Below, in pieces: positions 34,074-45,600 of a stretch of 64,000 nucleotides of DNA. A program made the translations under genes and the position numbers. Every line of letters starts with the position of its first letter. Positions within the stretch are counted from its first letter, which is position 1. The stretch is from a virus. The notes below the pieces were generated by a model. That model worked only from the letters and a program-made list of their open reading frames with translations. It did not search any database and had not been told where the DNA came from. The stretch is taken from IMG/VR virus record IMGVR_UViG_3300026097_000009, positions 62,001 to 126,000 of that record. One strand, 5' to 3'.

Positions 34074-35813
34074 ATGTCAATAGAAACCAGACAGCCCGAC
34101 GACAGTAATAATAAACTCAAAGAATCTCCTTACCTTGCTAAGGTAGTCGGGCATCTTGATCCTTCATTCGGCGGAGGGTTAAAAATACAACTATTAAGGA
34201 CACAAGGCAATCCTGCTTCGGACGACACTACAACTTATACCGCAAAATATCTTTCTCCGTTTGCAGGAAATACCGCATTAGAATTTAATGGATTTAATAA
34301 AGATAGTTTTGACGATACTCAAAAATCTTACGGAATGACATTTATTCCCCCGGACGTTGGAAACACAGTTGTTGTGATCTTTATAGATGGCAACATAGGA
34401 AAATGTTACTATCTAGGATGTGTATCTGGAACATTTGTGAACAATATGATTCCAGGAATCGCCAGTAGCGACAAGTACGAAGCAACACCCGAACAAAAAG
34501 CCAAATACGGAAATGTTGATCGACTTCCTGTAGCAGAAATTAATAGAAAAATTTACAAAGACGCTAATGGATTAGAAGTAGATCAAGTTAAACGTCCGGT
34601 TCATCCTATTGCAGATAGATTCTTAGAGCAAGGTACTCTAGAAGATGATGTTAGGGGCCCAACAACCAGCAGTCAACGACGAGAAACTCCTAGTAATGTA
34701 TACGGTATATCCACGCCAGGACCTCTCGACAAAAGACAAGGAAGCAATCGAAAAACAATAGGAACTAAACAAACCAAAACACTGTCGCCTGTTCCTGTTA
34801 GCCGATTAGGTGGAACCCAATTTGTAATGGACGACGGTGATGACCAATTTCAACGTGCAACTCCTGCGAGCGAAGGACCGGTAGTTTATAAAGATATACT
34901 CGCCGGCGAAAAAGGTGATCCGACAATACCCTACAACGAACACGTAAGAATACGAACAAGAACAGGTCATCAAATTTTATTGCACAACAGTGAAGATTTA
35001 ATTTACATTGGCAATGCCCGCGGAACTACTTGGATAGAATTAACTTCAAATGGAAAAATAGATATATTTGCAGAAGATTCGATATCTGTACATACAAAAA
35101 CTGATATGAACTTTTATGCAGACCGTGATATTAACATGGAAGCTGGTAGAAACGTTAATATTAAAGCCAGTGCCGAATACAGTAAATTAGCTCCTACAGA
35201 TGAAAAAGGCCTCATCAAAGATGCAAAAGAATACGAAAGTGGTAGAATACAACTAGAAAGTGCTTTCAATACAAATATTCTTATAGGTGCAAACGGTAAA
35301 ATTGAAACAAGAAAATACGTGAACGAAAATAGTGAAGAAGCGGATGGTAATTTAGATATTAACATTAAAGGTAATACTAAATTAGCAACTGGTACTGGAG
35401 ATGTCGAAGAGGCATACAGGTTAGATCTAAACACAGATGGAAATGTTTTTATTACTACAACAGGAAGTTTAGATTTGTACTCAGAAGACAATAATAAGTT
35501 TACGGCGGCATTAGGAGCGACAGATATATTAAGCGGAAGTAACCATACAGAAACTGCCTCGGTTATTCACATGAACGGTCCGCAAGCCGCTGAAGCCGTC
35601 CAAGGAGAAGTGGCAAACATTGTTACAGATCTAATCACGCATGATAATTTAGTTACAAACAAAGATCTAACATGGTCTTCTAGTAAATTTATAGAATCGT
35701 ATACACTAAAAAGTATTATGCGTCGAATACCACAACACGAACCTTGGTTGTTACATGAAAATCAGGCACCGCAAAGTGTTGCGCCTGACTTTACAGATAG
35801 GGAGTTAGAATAA
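34074..35813 (+). CDS. 5: Baseplate central spike, gp5-like, no lysozyme domain (579 aa)
   Basis: The N-terminal OB-fold region (SPYLAKVVGHLDPSFGGGLK ... GMTFIPPDVGNTVVVIFIDG) and a C-terminal triple-helix-type repeat region (HVRIRTRTGHQILLHNSEDL; then repeated I.. DINMEAGRNVNIKA strands) match T4 gp5. The segment between them (~residues 150-270) is polar and linker-like, without the Glu-Asp-Thr pattern of T4 lysozyme. It punctures the outer membrane during infection. The wall-degrading activity is therefore probably elsewhere or dispensed with. It ends overlapping gp25 (TAATG). Confidence 0.8.
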   Translation: MSIETRQPDDSNNKLKESPYLAKVVGHLDPSFGGGLKIQLLRTQGNPASDDTTTYTAKYLSPFAGNTALEFNGFNKDSFDDTQKSYGMTFIPPDVGNTVVVIFIDGNIGKCYYLGCVSGTFVNNMIPGIASSDKYEATPEQKAKYGNVDRLPVAEINRKIYKDANGLEVDQVKRPVHPIADRFLEQGTLEDDVRGPTTSSQRRETPSNVYGISTPGPLDKRQGSNRKTIGTKQTKTLSPVPVSRLGGTQFVMDDGDDQFQRATPASEGPVVYKDILAGEKGDPTIPYNEHVRIRTRTGHQILLHNSEDLIYIGNARGTTWIELTSNGKIDIFAEDSISVHTKTDMNFYADRDINMEAGRNVNIKASAEYSKLAPTDEKGLIKDAKEYESGRIQLESAFNTNILIGANGKIETRKYVNENSEEADGNLDINIKGNTKLATGTGDVEEAYRLDLNTDGNVFITTTGSLDLYSEDNNKFTAALGATDILSGSNHTETASVIHMNGPQAAEAVQGEVANIVTDLITHDNLVTNKDLTWSSSKFIESYTLKSIMRRIPQHEPWLLHENQAPQSVAPDFTDRELE

Positions 35814-36253
35814 TGGCAACACGATTATATAAAACAAAAACAGTAGCGGAAAACGCACAAAGTTTAGGAAATCAAAACGTTGAAACTTTCACTTATGTAG
35901 GATTTTCAAGTAACAGCGATAATACAAATTATAAGTTGTATGATGTAGAGTTAGTAAAGCAAGATTTAATAAATCATTTCTACATCAAAAAAGGAGAAAA
36001 ACTAGAAAATCCTGCATTTGGAACAGTTATTTGGGATCTGTTGTTTGAGCCGTTTACAGAAGATGTAAAAAAATTAATTGCAAAAGATGTTCAAGAAATT
36101 GTTAACTATGACCCAAGAATCTCAGTTAATTCGGTTACTGTAGATTCTACGTCTCAGGGTATACGTATTGAAGTATCTTTGGTTTATATACCATTTAACA
36201 TTAATGAGCAAATGACTTTTAATTTTAACAAAGAAAATCGAATAATAAACTAA
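35813..36253 (+). CDS. 25: Baseplate wedge/sheath initiator gp25
   Basis: 146 aa, GPW/gp25 family. The core IKKGEKLENPAFGTVIWDLL then FEPFTEDVKKLIAKDVQEIV is the conserved EPR-like sheath-polymerisation core of this family, with a FGT.IWDLLFEPF signature. It starts the contractile sheath at the baseplate. GGAG precedes the ATG at 35813. Confidence 0.95.
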   Translation: MATRLYKTKTVAENAQSLGNQNVETFTYVGFSSNSDNTNYKLYDVELVKQDLINHFYIKKGEKLENPAFGTVIWDLLFEPFTEDVKKLIAKDVQEIVNYDPRISVNSVTVDSTSQGIRIEVSLVYIPFNINEQMTFNFNKENRIIN

Positions 36254-36269
36254 GCACTTAATTTTATCA

Positions 36270-36277
36270 GGTAAATA
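36270..36277 (+). promoter_or_regulatory. Weak late-promoter-like GGTAAATA before gp6
   Basis: GGTAAATA, then TTGAT, then the gp6 ATG at 36283. It keeps the TAAATA core. Its placement five bases before an ATG repeats the spacing of several other late promoters here. Confidence 0.4.
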
Positions 36278-36282
36278 TTGAT

Positions 36283-39200
36283 ATGACAACTTCTGTAAGA
36301 CAAAACAATTTATTGGTTAATCAAGATTGGACTAGAATCTACCAAACGTTTAAAAATGCGGACTTTAAATCTTATGATTTTGAAAATCTCCGCAGGGTAA
36401 TGATTAACTATCTGAGAGAAAATTATCCTGAAGATTTTAATGATTATATAGAATCTTCAGAATATATGGCTCTCATCGATCTACTGGCATTTTTAGGACA
36501 GAGCCTTTCTTTCCGATTAGATTTAGCAAGCCGCGAAAACTTTATTGAGCTTGCAGAAAGAAAGGATAATGTTTTACGAATTGCAAGATCTCTTGCGTAT
36601 AATGCTAAAAGAAATATACCAGCAACTGGGTTGCTAAAGTTCGATACTGTGTCCACAACAGAAAGCGTTTTAGACAGCAGTGGAAGAAATCTAGCAAATC
36701 AAACAATCGTTTGGAATGATCCAAGTAATTCCAATTGGGCAGAACAGTTTATTGCTGTTGTAAATTCAACGATGGTTGCAAATACTGAATACGGTCGCAG
36801 CCAAGGCAATGCAACAATTGAAGGTATTGAAACTGATCAATATCGATTTAACACGTTTTCTAACGATGTTCCTATCTATGCATTTAATAAGAGTGTAGCA
36901 GGAAGATCTATGGTATTTGAAGTTGTATCAACAGCATTTACTGGTGAAGAATTTATATATGAAGAAGATCCCGAACCAGGTAATCAACCGGGGTTTGTGT
37001 ACAGAAATGACGGCAAAGGTCCAGGGAGTTCTAACACTGGATTTTATATGCTTTTCAAACAAGGAAGTTTAGAACTTGCAGATTTTACCATAGAAGAGCC
37101 TACTACAAATGAAGTTGTTGCTGTAGATTCTACAGGAATCAACGATGCTGATGTTTGGTTATATTCGTTAAACGGTGCAGGGATTCAAACAAACCAATGG
37201 ACCAAAGTTCCTAGTTTAAGCGGTAATAATATAGCCTATAATAGCATTGCAAATAACATAAGAAATATTTACAGTGTAATTACAAAAGATAAAGATCGTG
37301 TGGATCTTGTTTTTGCAGACGGTAATTACGGAAATTTGCCTCAAGGCCCTTTCAGATTATACTATCGTGTATCAAATGGATTGAACTATGTTATACGTCC
37401 TACCGAAATGACAGGTATAAATCTTACTATCCCGTATGTTAATTCGTCAGGCGATGCACATACTTTAACTGTCGGGCTAAGTTTAAAATTCACAGTAGAT
37501 AATGCTTCTGCTACTGAATCGATAGCCAGTATTCAGCAAAATGCACCTGCAACTTATTATACCCAAAACAGGATGGTAACTGCTGAAGATTATAATTTAG
37601 CACCCTTAGCAACATCGCAAAATATTTTAAAAGTAAGAGCAGTTAACAGAATCAGTAGCGGCATATCGAGAAATTTTGATTTGATAGACAGCACTGGAAG
37701 ATATAGTGGTGTAAATGTTTTTGCAGACGATGGATATATCTACAAAGAAGACACGGAAACAATTTTAAATTTTAAGGCACAAAATAGATTTGATGCCATA
37801 AACTTTATCAGAGATTCGATTGAACCTATATTTTCTAGTAATTCGGTGTATAATTTCTATATTACTAAATTTCCCAAAATTTTATTTACGGATTTAACCA
37901 CTGAATGGGTAGAAATCACAAACGAGATAAATCAAAACACAGGTTATTTTATTAACAATGTCGATCAAACAGTTTTAAAAACTGGAGTATACACAACAAA
38001 TACCCTGAAGTATCTTTCAGTCGGATCATTAATTAAGTTTGTAGCACCTTCTGGTTATTATTTCGATAAAAATAACAATTTAGTACAAGGAACTGCATCG
38101 CTGTCCACTGATAAGACATATATATGGACTAAAGTTGCAAGCTTAGTTGGCGACGGAACCAACGCAGGTCGAGGTGTGTTAAGCAATGGGCTAGGACCTG
38201 TAACTTTTACAGATCGGGTTCCTTCCGAAGCAATTGCCTCGAGGATTGTCGCAAGTTTTTCTAATAACATTCAAACAGGGTTAGAAAACGAAATGGTTAA
38301 CCTTATATCAAACGGGGTTAATTTTGGAATTCGTTATGATTATGAATCAGGCGAATGGAAAATTATCGATAAGGATAATTTGAATCTAAATGATAGATTT
38401 GCACTCGGTAAAGCAGGCGACACAACTAATAATAATTTAGATTCTTCGTGGTTAGTCTCATTTGTAAAAGTTGCAGACACATATAAAGTAACTGTAAGAC
38501 AAGTAGACTATCGATTTGGAAGTGTTAAACAAAATAGATTTGCAATCGAAGAAAATCGTAAAATATATGATCCTAATACAGGATTAACAGTTTTTGATCA
38601 AATTAAAGTTTTAGGAATAAACACAGATTTTGCTCAAATTGACCCATTGAAACAAGATAAAGTTTTCTTTGTAGATAGTGCTATACAAGAGCCGGACGGG
38701 TATAAAAAACCTGATGAAGTTAATGTTGCCTTTGCTGATTCCGACGACGATGGTGTAATCGATAATCCGGATTCATTTGTTGAAATAGCCGGCGATGACA
38801 GCGAATTAAAATTTCTGTTTTTTATAAAAGACACAACTACTCAGTTCGATACATATAATTATTTTGATAATTCAGACGAAACTATTATATTAGTTAATAG
38901 AGAAGTAGATGCTGATATCAATAATTATACAGACGGCCAGTTAATCTACTTTTATGACATTGATGAAGATGTTGTAAAACAGGTAAACAGAACCACAAAT
39001 ACATTTGATATTCAGCCTAATTACAAAGCAAATTACGGCAGAGACAATTTAAAATTTCAATATATTCATAACGCCGGAAACGACAGAAGAATTGACCCTA
39101 GTGCAAGTAATTTGATAGATGTATACCTTCTTCCAAAAAATTACGATACCGAATTTAGAAATTTTCTAAAAGGAGCTGTATCTACAGTGCCGGTTGCACC

Positions 39201-39696
39201 TACGTCCGACGAGCTACGAATTGCTTACGGAAGCACTTTAAATCAAATAAAAACAGTAAGCGATGAAATTATCTATCATCCAGTAACATATAAAGTTTTA
39301 TTTGGATCTAAAGCTGAGCCTAATTTTCAGGCACAATTTAAAGTAGTTAAGAATCCAAATAGAAACATAAATGACAACAATTTAAAAGTTAGAATTATAA
39401 GTGCTATCGACGAATTTTTTGATATTAACAATTGGGATTTTGGTGATAGATTTTATATAGGAGAATTGATAACCTATATAACAACAACTGTTGCTCCGGA
39501 CATTAGCAATATGGTTATTGTTCCTCGACAGTCTAATCAAACATTTGGCACTCTATTTGAAGTACAAAGTTTAAATGATGAAATTTTTGTTAGCGGAGCA
39601 ACTGTGGACGATATAGAAATTGTAGAAGCTATAACACCTTTTGAAATTTCAAGATCAACAGGATCAACAACCAATACCGGAGGCACCAGTAACTAA
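36283..39696 (+). CDS. 6: Baseplate wedge subunit gp6 (1,137 aa)
   Basis: The N-terminus (RRVMINYLRENYPEDFNDYI, ALIDLLAFLGQSLSFRLDLA) is the conserved T4 gp6 wedge motif, and the following RIARSLAYNAKRNIPATGLL also matches. At 1,137 aa it is much longer than T4 gp6 (660 aa). The C-terminal third contains YHPVTYKVLFGSKAEPNFQA and a strand-helix region typical of the gp6 dimerisation domain. gp6 forms the continuous ring that holds the wedges together. It overlaps the next gene as TAATG. Confidence 0.9.
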   Translation: MTTSVRQNNLLVNQDWTRIYQTFKNADFKSYDFENLRRVMINYLRENYPEDFNDYIESSEYMALIDLLAFLGQSLSFRLDLASRENFIELAERKDNVLRIARSLAYNAKRNIPATGLLKFDTVSTTESVLDSSGRNLANQTIVWNDPSNSNWAEQFIAVVNSTMVANTEYGRSQGNATIEGIETDQYRFNTFSNDVPIYAFNKSVAGRSMVFEVVSTAFTGEEFIYEEDPEPGNQPGFVYRNDGKGPGSSNTGFYMLFKQGSLELADFTIEEPTTNEVVAVDSTGINDADVWLYSLNGAGIQTNQWTKVPSLSGNNIAYNSIANNIRNIYSVITKDKDRVDLVFADGNYGNLPQGPFRLYYRVSNGLNYVIRPTEMTGINLTIPYVNSSGDAHTLTVGLSLKFTVDNASATESIASIQQNAPATYYTQNRMVTAEDYNLAPLATSQNILKVRAVNRISSGISRNFDLIDSTGRYSGVNVFADDGYIYKEDTETILNFKAQNRFDAINFIRDSIEPIFSSNSVYNFYITKFPKILFTDLTTEWVEITNEINQNTGYFINNVDQTVLKTGVYTTNTLKYLSVGSLIKFVAPSGYYFDKNNNLVQGTASLSTDKTYIWTKVASLVGDGTNAGRGVLSNGLGPVTFTDRVPSEAIASRIVASFSNNIQTGLENEMVNLISNGVNFGIRYDYESGEWKIIDKDNLNLNDRFALGKAGDTTNNNLDSSWLVSFVKVADTYKVTVRQVDYRFGSVKQNRFAIEENRKIYDPNTGLTVFDQIKVLGINTDFAQIDPLKQDKVFFVDSAIQEPDGYKKPDEVNVAFADSDDDGVIDNPDSFVEIAGDDSELKFLFFIKDTTTQFDTYNYFDNSDETIILVNREVDADINNYTDGQLIYFYDIDEDVVKQVNRTTNTFDIQPNYKANYGRDNLKFQYIHNAGNDRRIDPSASNLIDVYLLPKNYDTEFRNFLKGAVSTVPVAPTSDELRIAYGSTLNQIKTVSDEIIYHPVTYKVLFGSKAEPNFQAQFKVVKNPNRNINDNNLKVRIISAIDEFFDINNWDFGDRFYIGELITYITTTVAPDISNMVIVPRQSNQTFGTLFEVQSLNDEIFVSGATVDDIEIVEAITPFEISRSTGSTTNTGGTSN

Positions 39697-42600
39697 TGGC
39701 CGTTAAAAAGTATCCAGAAAGCAATCTTCCTATACGACAAACATCGGATTTATTGCCTTCCATTTTTAAGACCGAACAGAATGAAAAGTTCTTAAACGGA
39801 ACTTTAGATGCACTTGTTCAACCAGGCGTTCTTAATAAGATAACCGGTTATGTTGGTAGAAGATACGGTAAAACATTTAACGGAAATGATGTTTATTCCG
39901 GAAACGACGAAACACTTAGAAGTAGATATCAGTTAGAAACTGGAGTTACTGTTGAAGAAAACCAAGAAGTTAAACAATTTTATGACTATCTAGATTTTAA
40001 AAATATACTTAACTTTTTCGGAAATAATACCGATATTGATTCTGTAACTACAGATGCTAAACATTATTCTTGGAATCCGCCTATTGACTGGGATAAGTTT
40101 ATTAATTATAGACAATATTATTGGATTCCTGAAGGCCCGCCTGATGTTAATATATCGGGACAATCTCAAAGTATTGTTAGCACATATAAAGTTAGGACCA
40201 GCGATCCTCAGAATTGGTTAATTACACCTGACGGATTAACACCGAATCCTACTTTAGAACTATATAGAGGTCAAACATATAAGTTCGATATTAATTCTCC
40301 TGATAATCCTTTTGTTATAAGAACAAATTACGATACAGGTAGTTTACTATTTGATTCTAACAAAGCATATGATTTGGGCCAACTTGCTCTTTATTCGAAT
40401 GTTTTATATCGAGCCACCGAGTCAATACCTATTCTTCAAGGAGTTTTTAACCCTGAACAATGGGAAATTGTCGATGCACAAGAACAAGAAACTGTTTTAG
40501 ATTATAATGATGGTGTTGTTAATAATAATATTGAAAGCGGAACCGTAACTTTTACTGTTCCTTTAGATTCTCCAGATATTCTTTATTATCAAAGTTCCAC
40601 AGAACCCGATCGTTTAGGACAGTTTGTTATTAAAGATATAGAAGAGAATTCCTTTGTTGATGTAGAAAAGGAAATTATTGGAAAAGAAACTTATACAAGC
40701 GGAAACGGTATAGAATTAACTAATGGATTAGTAATTTCATTTATTGGACAGGTTACTCCGTTGTCCTATTCTTCAGGAAAATATTTGGTCGAAGGCGTAG
40801 GTGATGGAATACGATTAATACAATTTGATGATTTAGTTGTTCCGCCTACTGTTTCTAGTTCTAACCTAGATGTAATTTTTGATAATGAAGGGTTCGATAC
40901 TCAGCCTTTTGATAACGCTTCGACATACCCGGGCGAAAAGGATTATATCACTATCAATAAGTCTAGCATAGATAGAAATCCGTGGAGTCGGTATAACAGA
41001 TGGTTCCATAAAGATGTTTTAGAGTTTGCATTTGCACAAAACGATAGTAGTTTTTCAGCTAACGAAGATTCTAGAGCAAAACGGCCGATAATAGAATTTC
41101 AACCTGATTTACAATTAACAAACCACGGCGGTACAGCGAAAGATACTGTAGATTTAATTGATACTTTCACTACAGATGTTTTTTCTATTATTGAAGGAAG
41201 CCAAGGTTACAATATTGATAATATTAGTTTATATGCCGGAGCAAGAATTCTTTTTACCGCAGACACTGATTCTTTAGTTAAAAATAAAATTTATGAAGTT
41301 CAATTCATTGATCACAATGGTACTAACATAATTCATTTAGCAGAAACTGAAGATACCCTGCCTCAGGATAACGATTGTGTTATTATAAGATATGGTCAGG
41401 CCAATGGCGGCAAAATGTTCCATTATGCTAACGAAACATGGATAGAAAGTCAATCAAAAACCGAGGTAAATCAAAGTCCTTTATTTGAATTATTTGATGA
41501 ATCTGGAAATCAGTTTTCTGACATAACGATCTATGATACTACTACATTTGTAGGAACTCCGATTGTATCCTACAAAGAAGGAACAGGGAACAATGATGCA
41601 GAATTAGGATTTCCGATAAGTTATCTTAATATTAGCAACGTAGGTGACATTGAATTCGATTATGACTTAGATGTAGGTTCGTTTGATTATATTGATAATC
41701 AAGTACTGGTATCTAAACAGTATTCAACAGGGTATTTAAAATTTAATAATGAAAAATCTTATGACAATTGCTGGACAGTATCTGATAATACATTCCATAG
41801 TCCTATTGTTGACAGTGTTGTTATATCTGAATCAACAACAGAACTTACATTAACCACGGTAAACTTTAAAGAAGTTACAGATGAACAAATACACCTATAT
41901 GTAAACGATTTAAAAGTTGAAAATTATCAAAGATCTGTCAACACTTTTGTTTTTGATACAGCATTAAAAGAAAACGATGTATTAACAATTAAAATTTTTG
42001 CCGATGTCGAACCAGTAGATGGATATTTTGAAATACCTAAAGGTCTCGAACAAAACCCATTGAATGGCGATATCCAAGAATTTACACTCGGAACAGCGAT
42101 AGATCATGTAGCGACTGCGGTAGAATTTAACAGTTCGTTGATTTCTACTGCTGATAATTCTGTTAACAAAGTAATCGGAAATAATAATCTAAGAGATTTA
42201 TCGGGTTATATTCAAAATGCTACCAGATTTATGAAGCATGATGGGATTAATGCACTGGCTCTATATTTGCTGTGTGATAAAGAAAATAATGTAATTAAAT
42301 CTTTAGAGTATGCAAAAAGTCAATATCGTGTATTTAAAAGTGATTTCATTAAGAACATTACCGAAGAAGAAATATTCGATAACCCATCCGAATCTGTAGA
42401 TAACATCATGAAGAAAATGACTGATAATAAAACAAATCAGTCAGCGTTCAAATATACGGACATGATAGGTTTCGGTGCGTATACTTCTATTCAATTAACA
42501 GTTGATGATACAGAAATAAAAACTTTTTCTTTATCCGATAATTTCGATCTAGACACTTCTAGCAATAAAGCTGTATACGTTTATCTAAATAATGTTCAGC

Positions 42601-45600
42601 TATTTCACGGCTACGATTACGAGTTCAATTCTGATTTTGGGTTTGTTACATTGGATGTAGAATTATCAGAAGGCGACATTATCGAAATAAGAGAATACTT
42701 GTCAACAGTTTCTGGGTTTATACCAGCAACTCCTACCAAGTTAGGACTATACAAAAAATTTAAACCTGAAATTTTCATAGACGACACATTTGTAGAACCT
42801 AAGAAAATGATTCAAGGACACGATGGTAGTTTGTTTGCCGCGTTTGATGATTATCGAGATGACATTATTCTAGAATTAGAAAAAAGAATCTACAATAATA
42901 TTAAAATTTCATATAACGAAAATCTTTTGGATATAGATTCGTTGCTATCGAGTTATTACGGCAACGGCGATTTTGAAAAAGAAACATTTGATTCTATAAT
43001 CGGAAAACAGTTTTTAAAATGGATATCTAATAGCACACTTGATTATACTCAGAATGAATACTTAGATACTGAAAACAGTTTTACCTACACGTATTCAAAC
43101 ATGCTAGATCCAACAAGATCTATAAACCTTCCAGGGTATTGGCGAGGAGTGTATCGATGGTTTTTCGATACAGATCGTCCACATACAAGACCTTGGGAAA
43201 TGTTAGGATTTTCAGAAGAACCGTCGTGGTGGCAAACAGAATACGGTCCTGCTCCCTACACTAAAGGAAACTTAGTTCTATGGGAAGATATAGAAAACGG
43301 AATTATTAGACAAGGGTCTCGTGCAGGAACATATGACAAGTATAAACGTCCAGGGCTGACTAACTATATTCCGGTGGATCACAGTGGAAATCTTCAAAGC
43401 CCTTTAAATGCAGGCATTGCTAAGAATTTTGTATTGGTCAATAACCAAGGTGCATTTAAGTTCGGAGACGTAGGCCCGGTTGAAAGTTCTTGGAGATATA
43501 GTTCAGATTATCCTTTCAGTGTTATTATAGGATTATCACTTTTACAGCCTTTTAAAATTATATCACAAAATTTGGATAAGGTCGGATTTACCACAAATTT
43601 ATTAGGACAAACTGTTGATGTCGATACATTTAAATTTAAAAATGTAGATCAAATTAATGTTCCTACAGCAACAAACATTACTGGAGGAATAATAAATTAT
43701 GTTACAGACTACATTTTAAGCCAAGGACGAACTTCGGAATCTTTACAAAATGTATTCGAAAACTTTAATGTAAGATTGTCGCATAGACTATCTGGCTTTG
43801 TGGATCAAGATAAACTTAATTTTGTTTTGGATAGTAAAAATCCTAGATCTGCAAGCGAAAGCGTATTTTTGCCTGCAGAAAATTACCAGTTATTTTTTAA
43901 TGAGTCTGCTCCTATAGAAACTTTAGAATACAGCGGAGTTATTGTAGAAAAAGTTTCTACAGGATTCAAGATAAACGGTTACAATCAAAATAAGCCATAT
44001 TTTAACTACATTAAACCTGTAGAATCAAAAGGCGATCCGGTGTTTGAAGTCGGCGGAATTTCTGAATCTTTTGTAGATTGGACTCCTGAACAATTTTATG
44101 CCAACGGCACACTTGCAAGATTTAATAACAGATATTATAGATCCAAGCAATCGCATACAAGCGGAACGGATTTTGATTCGTCTTTATGGTCAGCATTACC
44201 TAAGCTACCGATCGAGGGCGGTGTTGAAGCATTTAGAAGAAGAACTTTTTCTAATAAAATAATAGAAGTTCCGTACGGAACTATCTTTACAGATATACAA
44301 AGTGTTGTTGACTTCCTTTTAGGCTATCAAAAACATCTAGAATCGAAAGGTTTTGTTTTTGATTCTTACGATACTGAACTTAAAGTAAACAGAGATTGGC
44401 TCACCTCAGCAAAAGAGTTTATGTTCTGGAGTACACACGAATGGGCAACGGGATCTTTAATCTCATTAAGCCCGATGTCGTTACAGGTGAGTATACGATA
44501 TCCTGTAGGAGTTTCCGAAGATATTTTTGATTCGTTTTATGATTTTAATATCTTTAAGAGCGACGGCACTCCATTAAAAACAAATGAAATAGACGTTAAG
44601 AGATCTTTTCAAACTTTAGAAGTTACGTCAAAGTTATCTAACGATGGAATTTATTTCCTAGCAGTTAACTATGTGTTAAAAGAACACGTTGCATTGTTTG
44701 ATGACAGAACTGTTTTTAACGATGTTGTTTACGAAAAAACTTCTGGTTATCGACAGCAACGAATAAAAGTTAGAGGATTTAAAACAGCAGATTGGGACGG
44801 AGACTACACAAGTCCGGGATTTATATTTGATAATGTAGATATAAATGATTGGCAACCGTTTATTGATTATAAACTAGGCGATATAGTTTCGTATAGAGAG
44901 TTCTTTTATACAAGTTTAATGAACCAGTCCGGATCTGCTGAATTTATAGAGTCTAATTGGACCAAACTAGATCTAGTACCTAAAAAAGAGTTAATTCCGA
45001 ATTACGATTACAAAATTAATCAATTTGAAGATTATTTCAATTTAGATAGTGATGCAGTTGTCGGAAGCCAACGAGAATTAGCACAGCATACCTTTGGCTA
45101 TCAACCAAGAAACTATCTATCTAATATTATCCAGGATGAAGTTACACAATTTAAGATTTATCAAGGATATATTAGAGAAAAAGGTTCACTGAACAGCATA
45201 TCAAAAGTTTTCGATAAGATAAGTCGAATTGACGGAAATTCTATTGATGTGAAAGAAGAGTGGGCATTTAAAACTAATACATTCGGCGGAGTGAACACCT
45301 TAACTGAAACAGAATTTAGATTACCTTACGAAAGTTTTGATTTATCTCCACAGCCTATAATAATTCAAGAATCTGATAATATTGAACAGTCAAACGATCA
45401 ATATACTCGGATTACTCCGAAGGAATTTACAATTAATAAATCTCCGTTTACAAAAAATATTTTTTCAAAGAAATTATTTAACGGAGACTCGAGAAATGCG
45501 GGATATGTTAGCACACTAGATGTTGATTATATTGTAAGAGATATTCCGGAACTTTTGTCATTGGATATTTCTGATATTAGTGAAAATCAAAATATATGGA

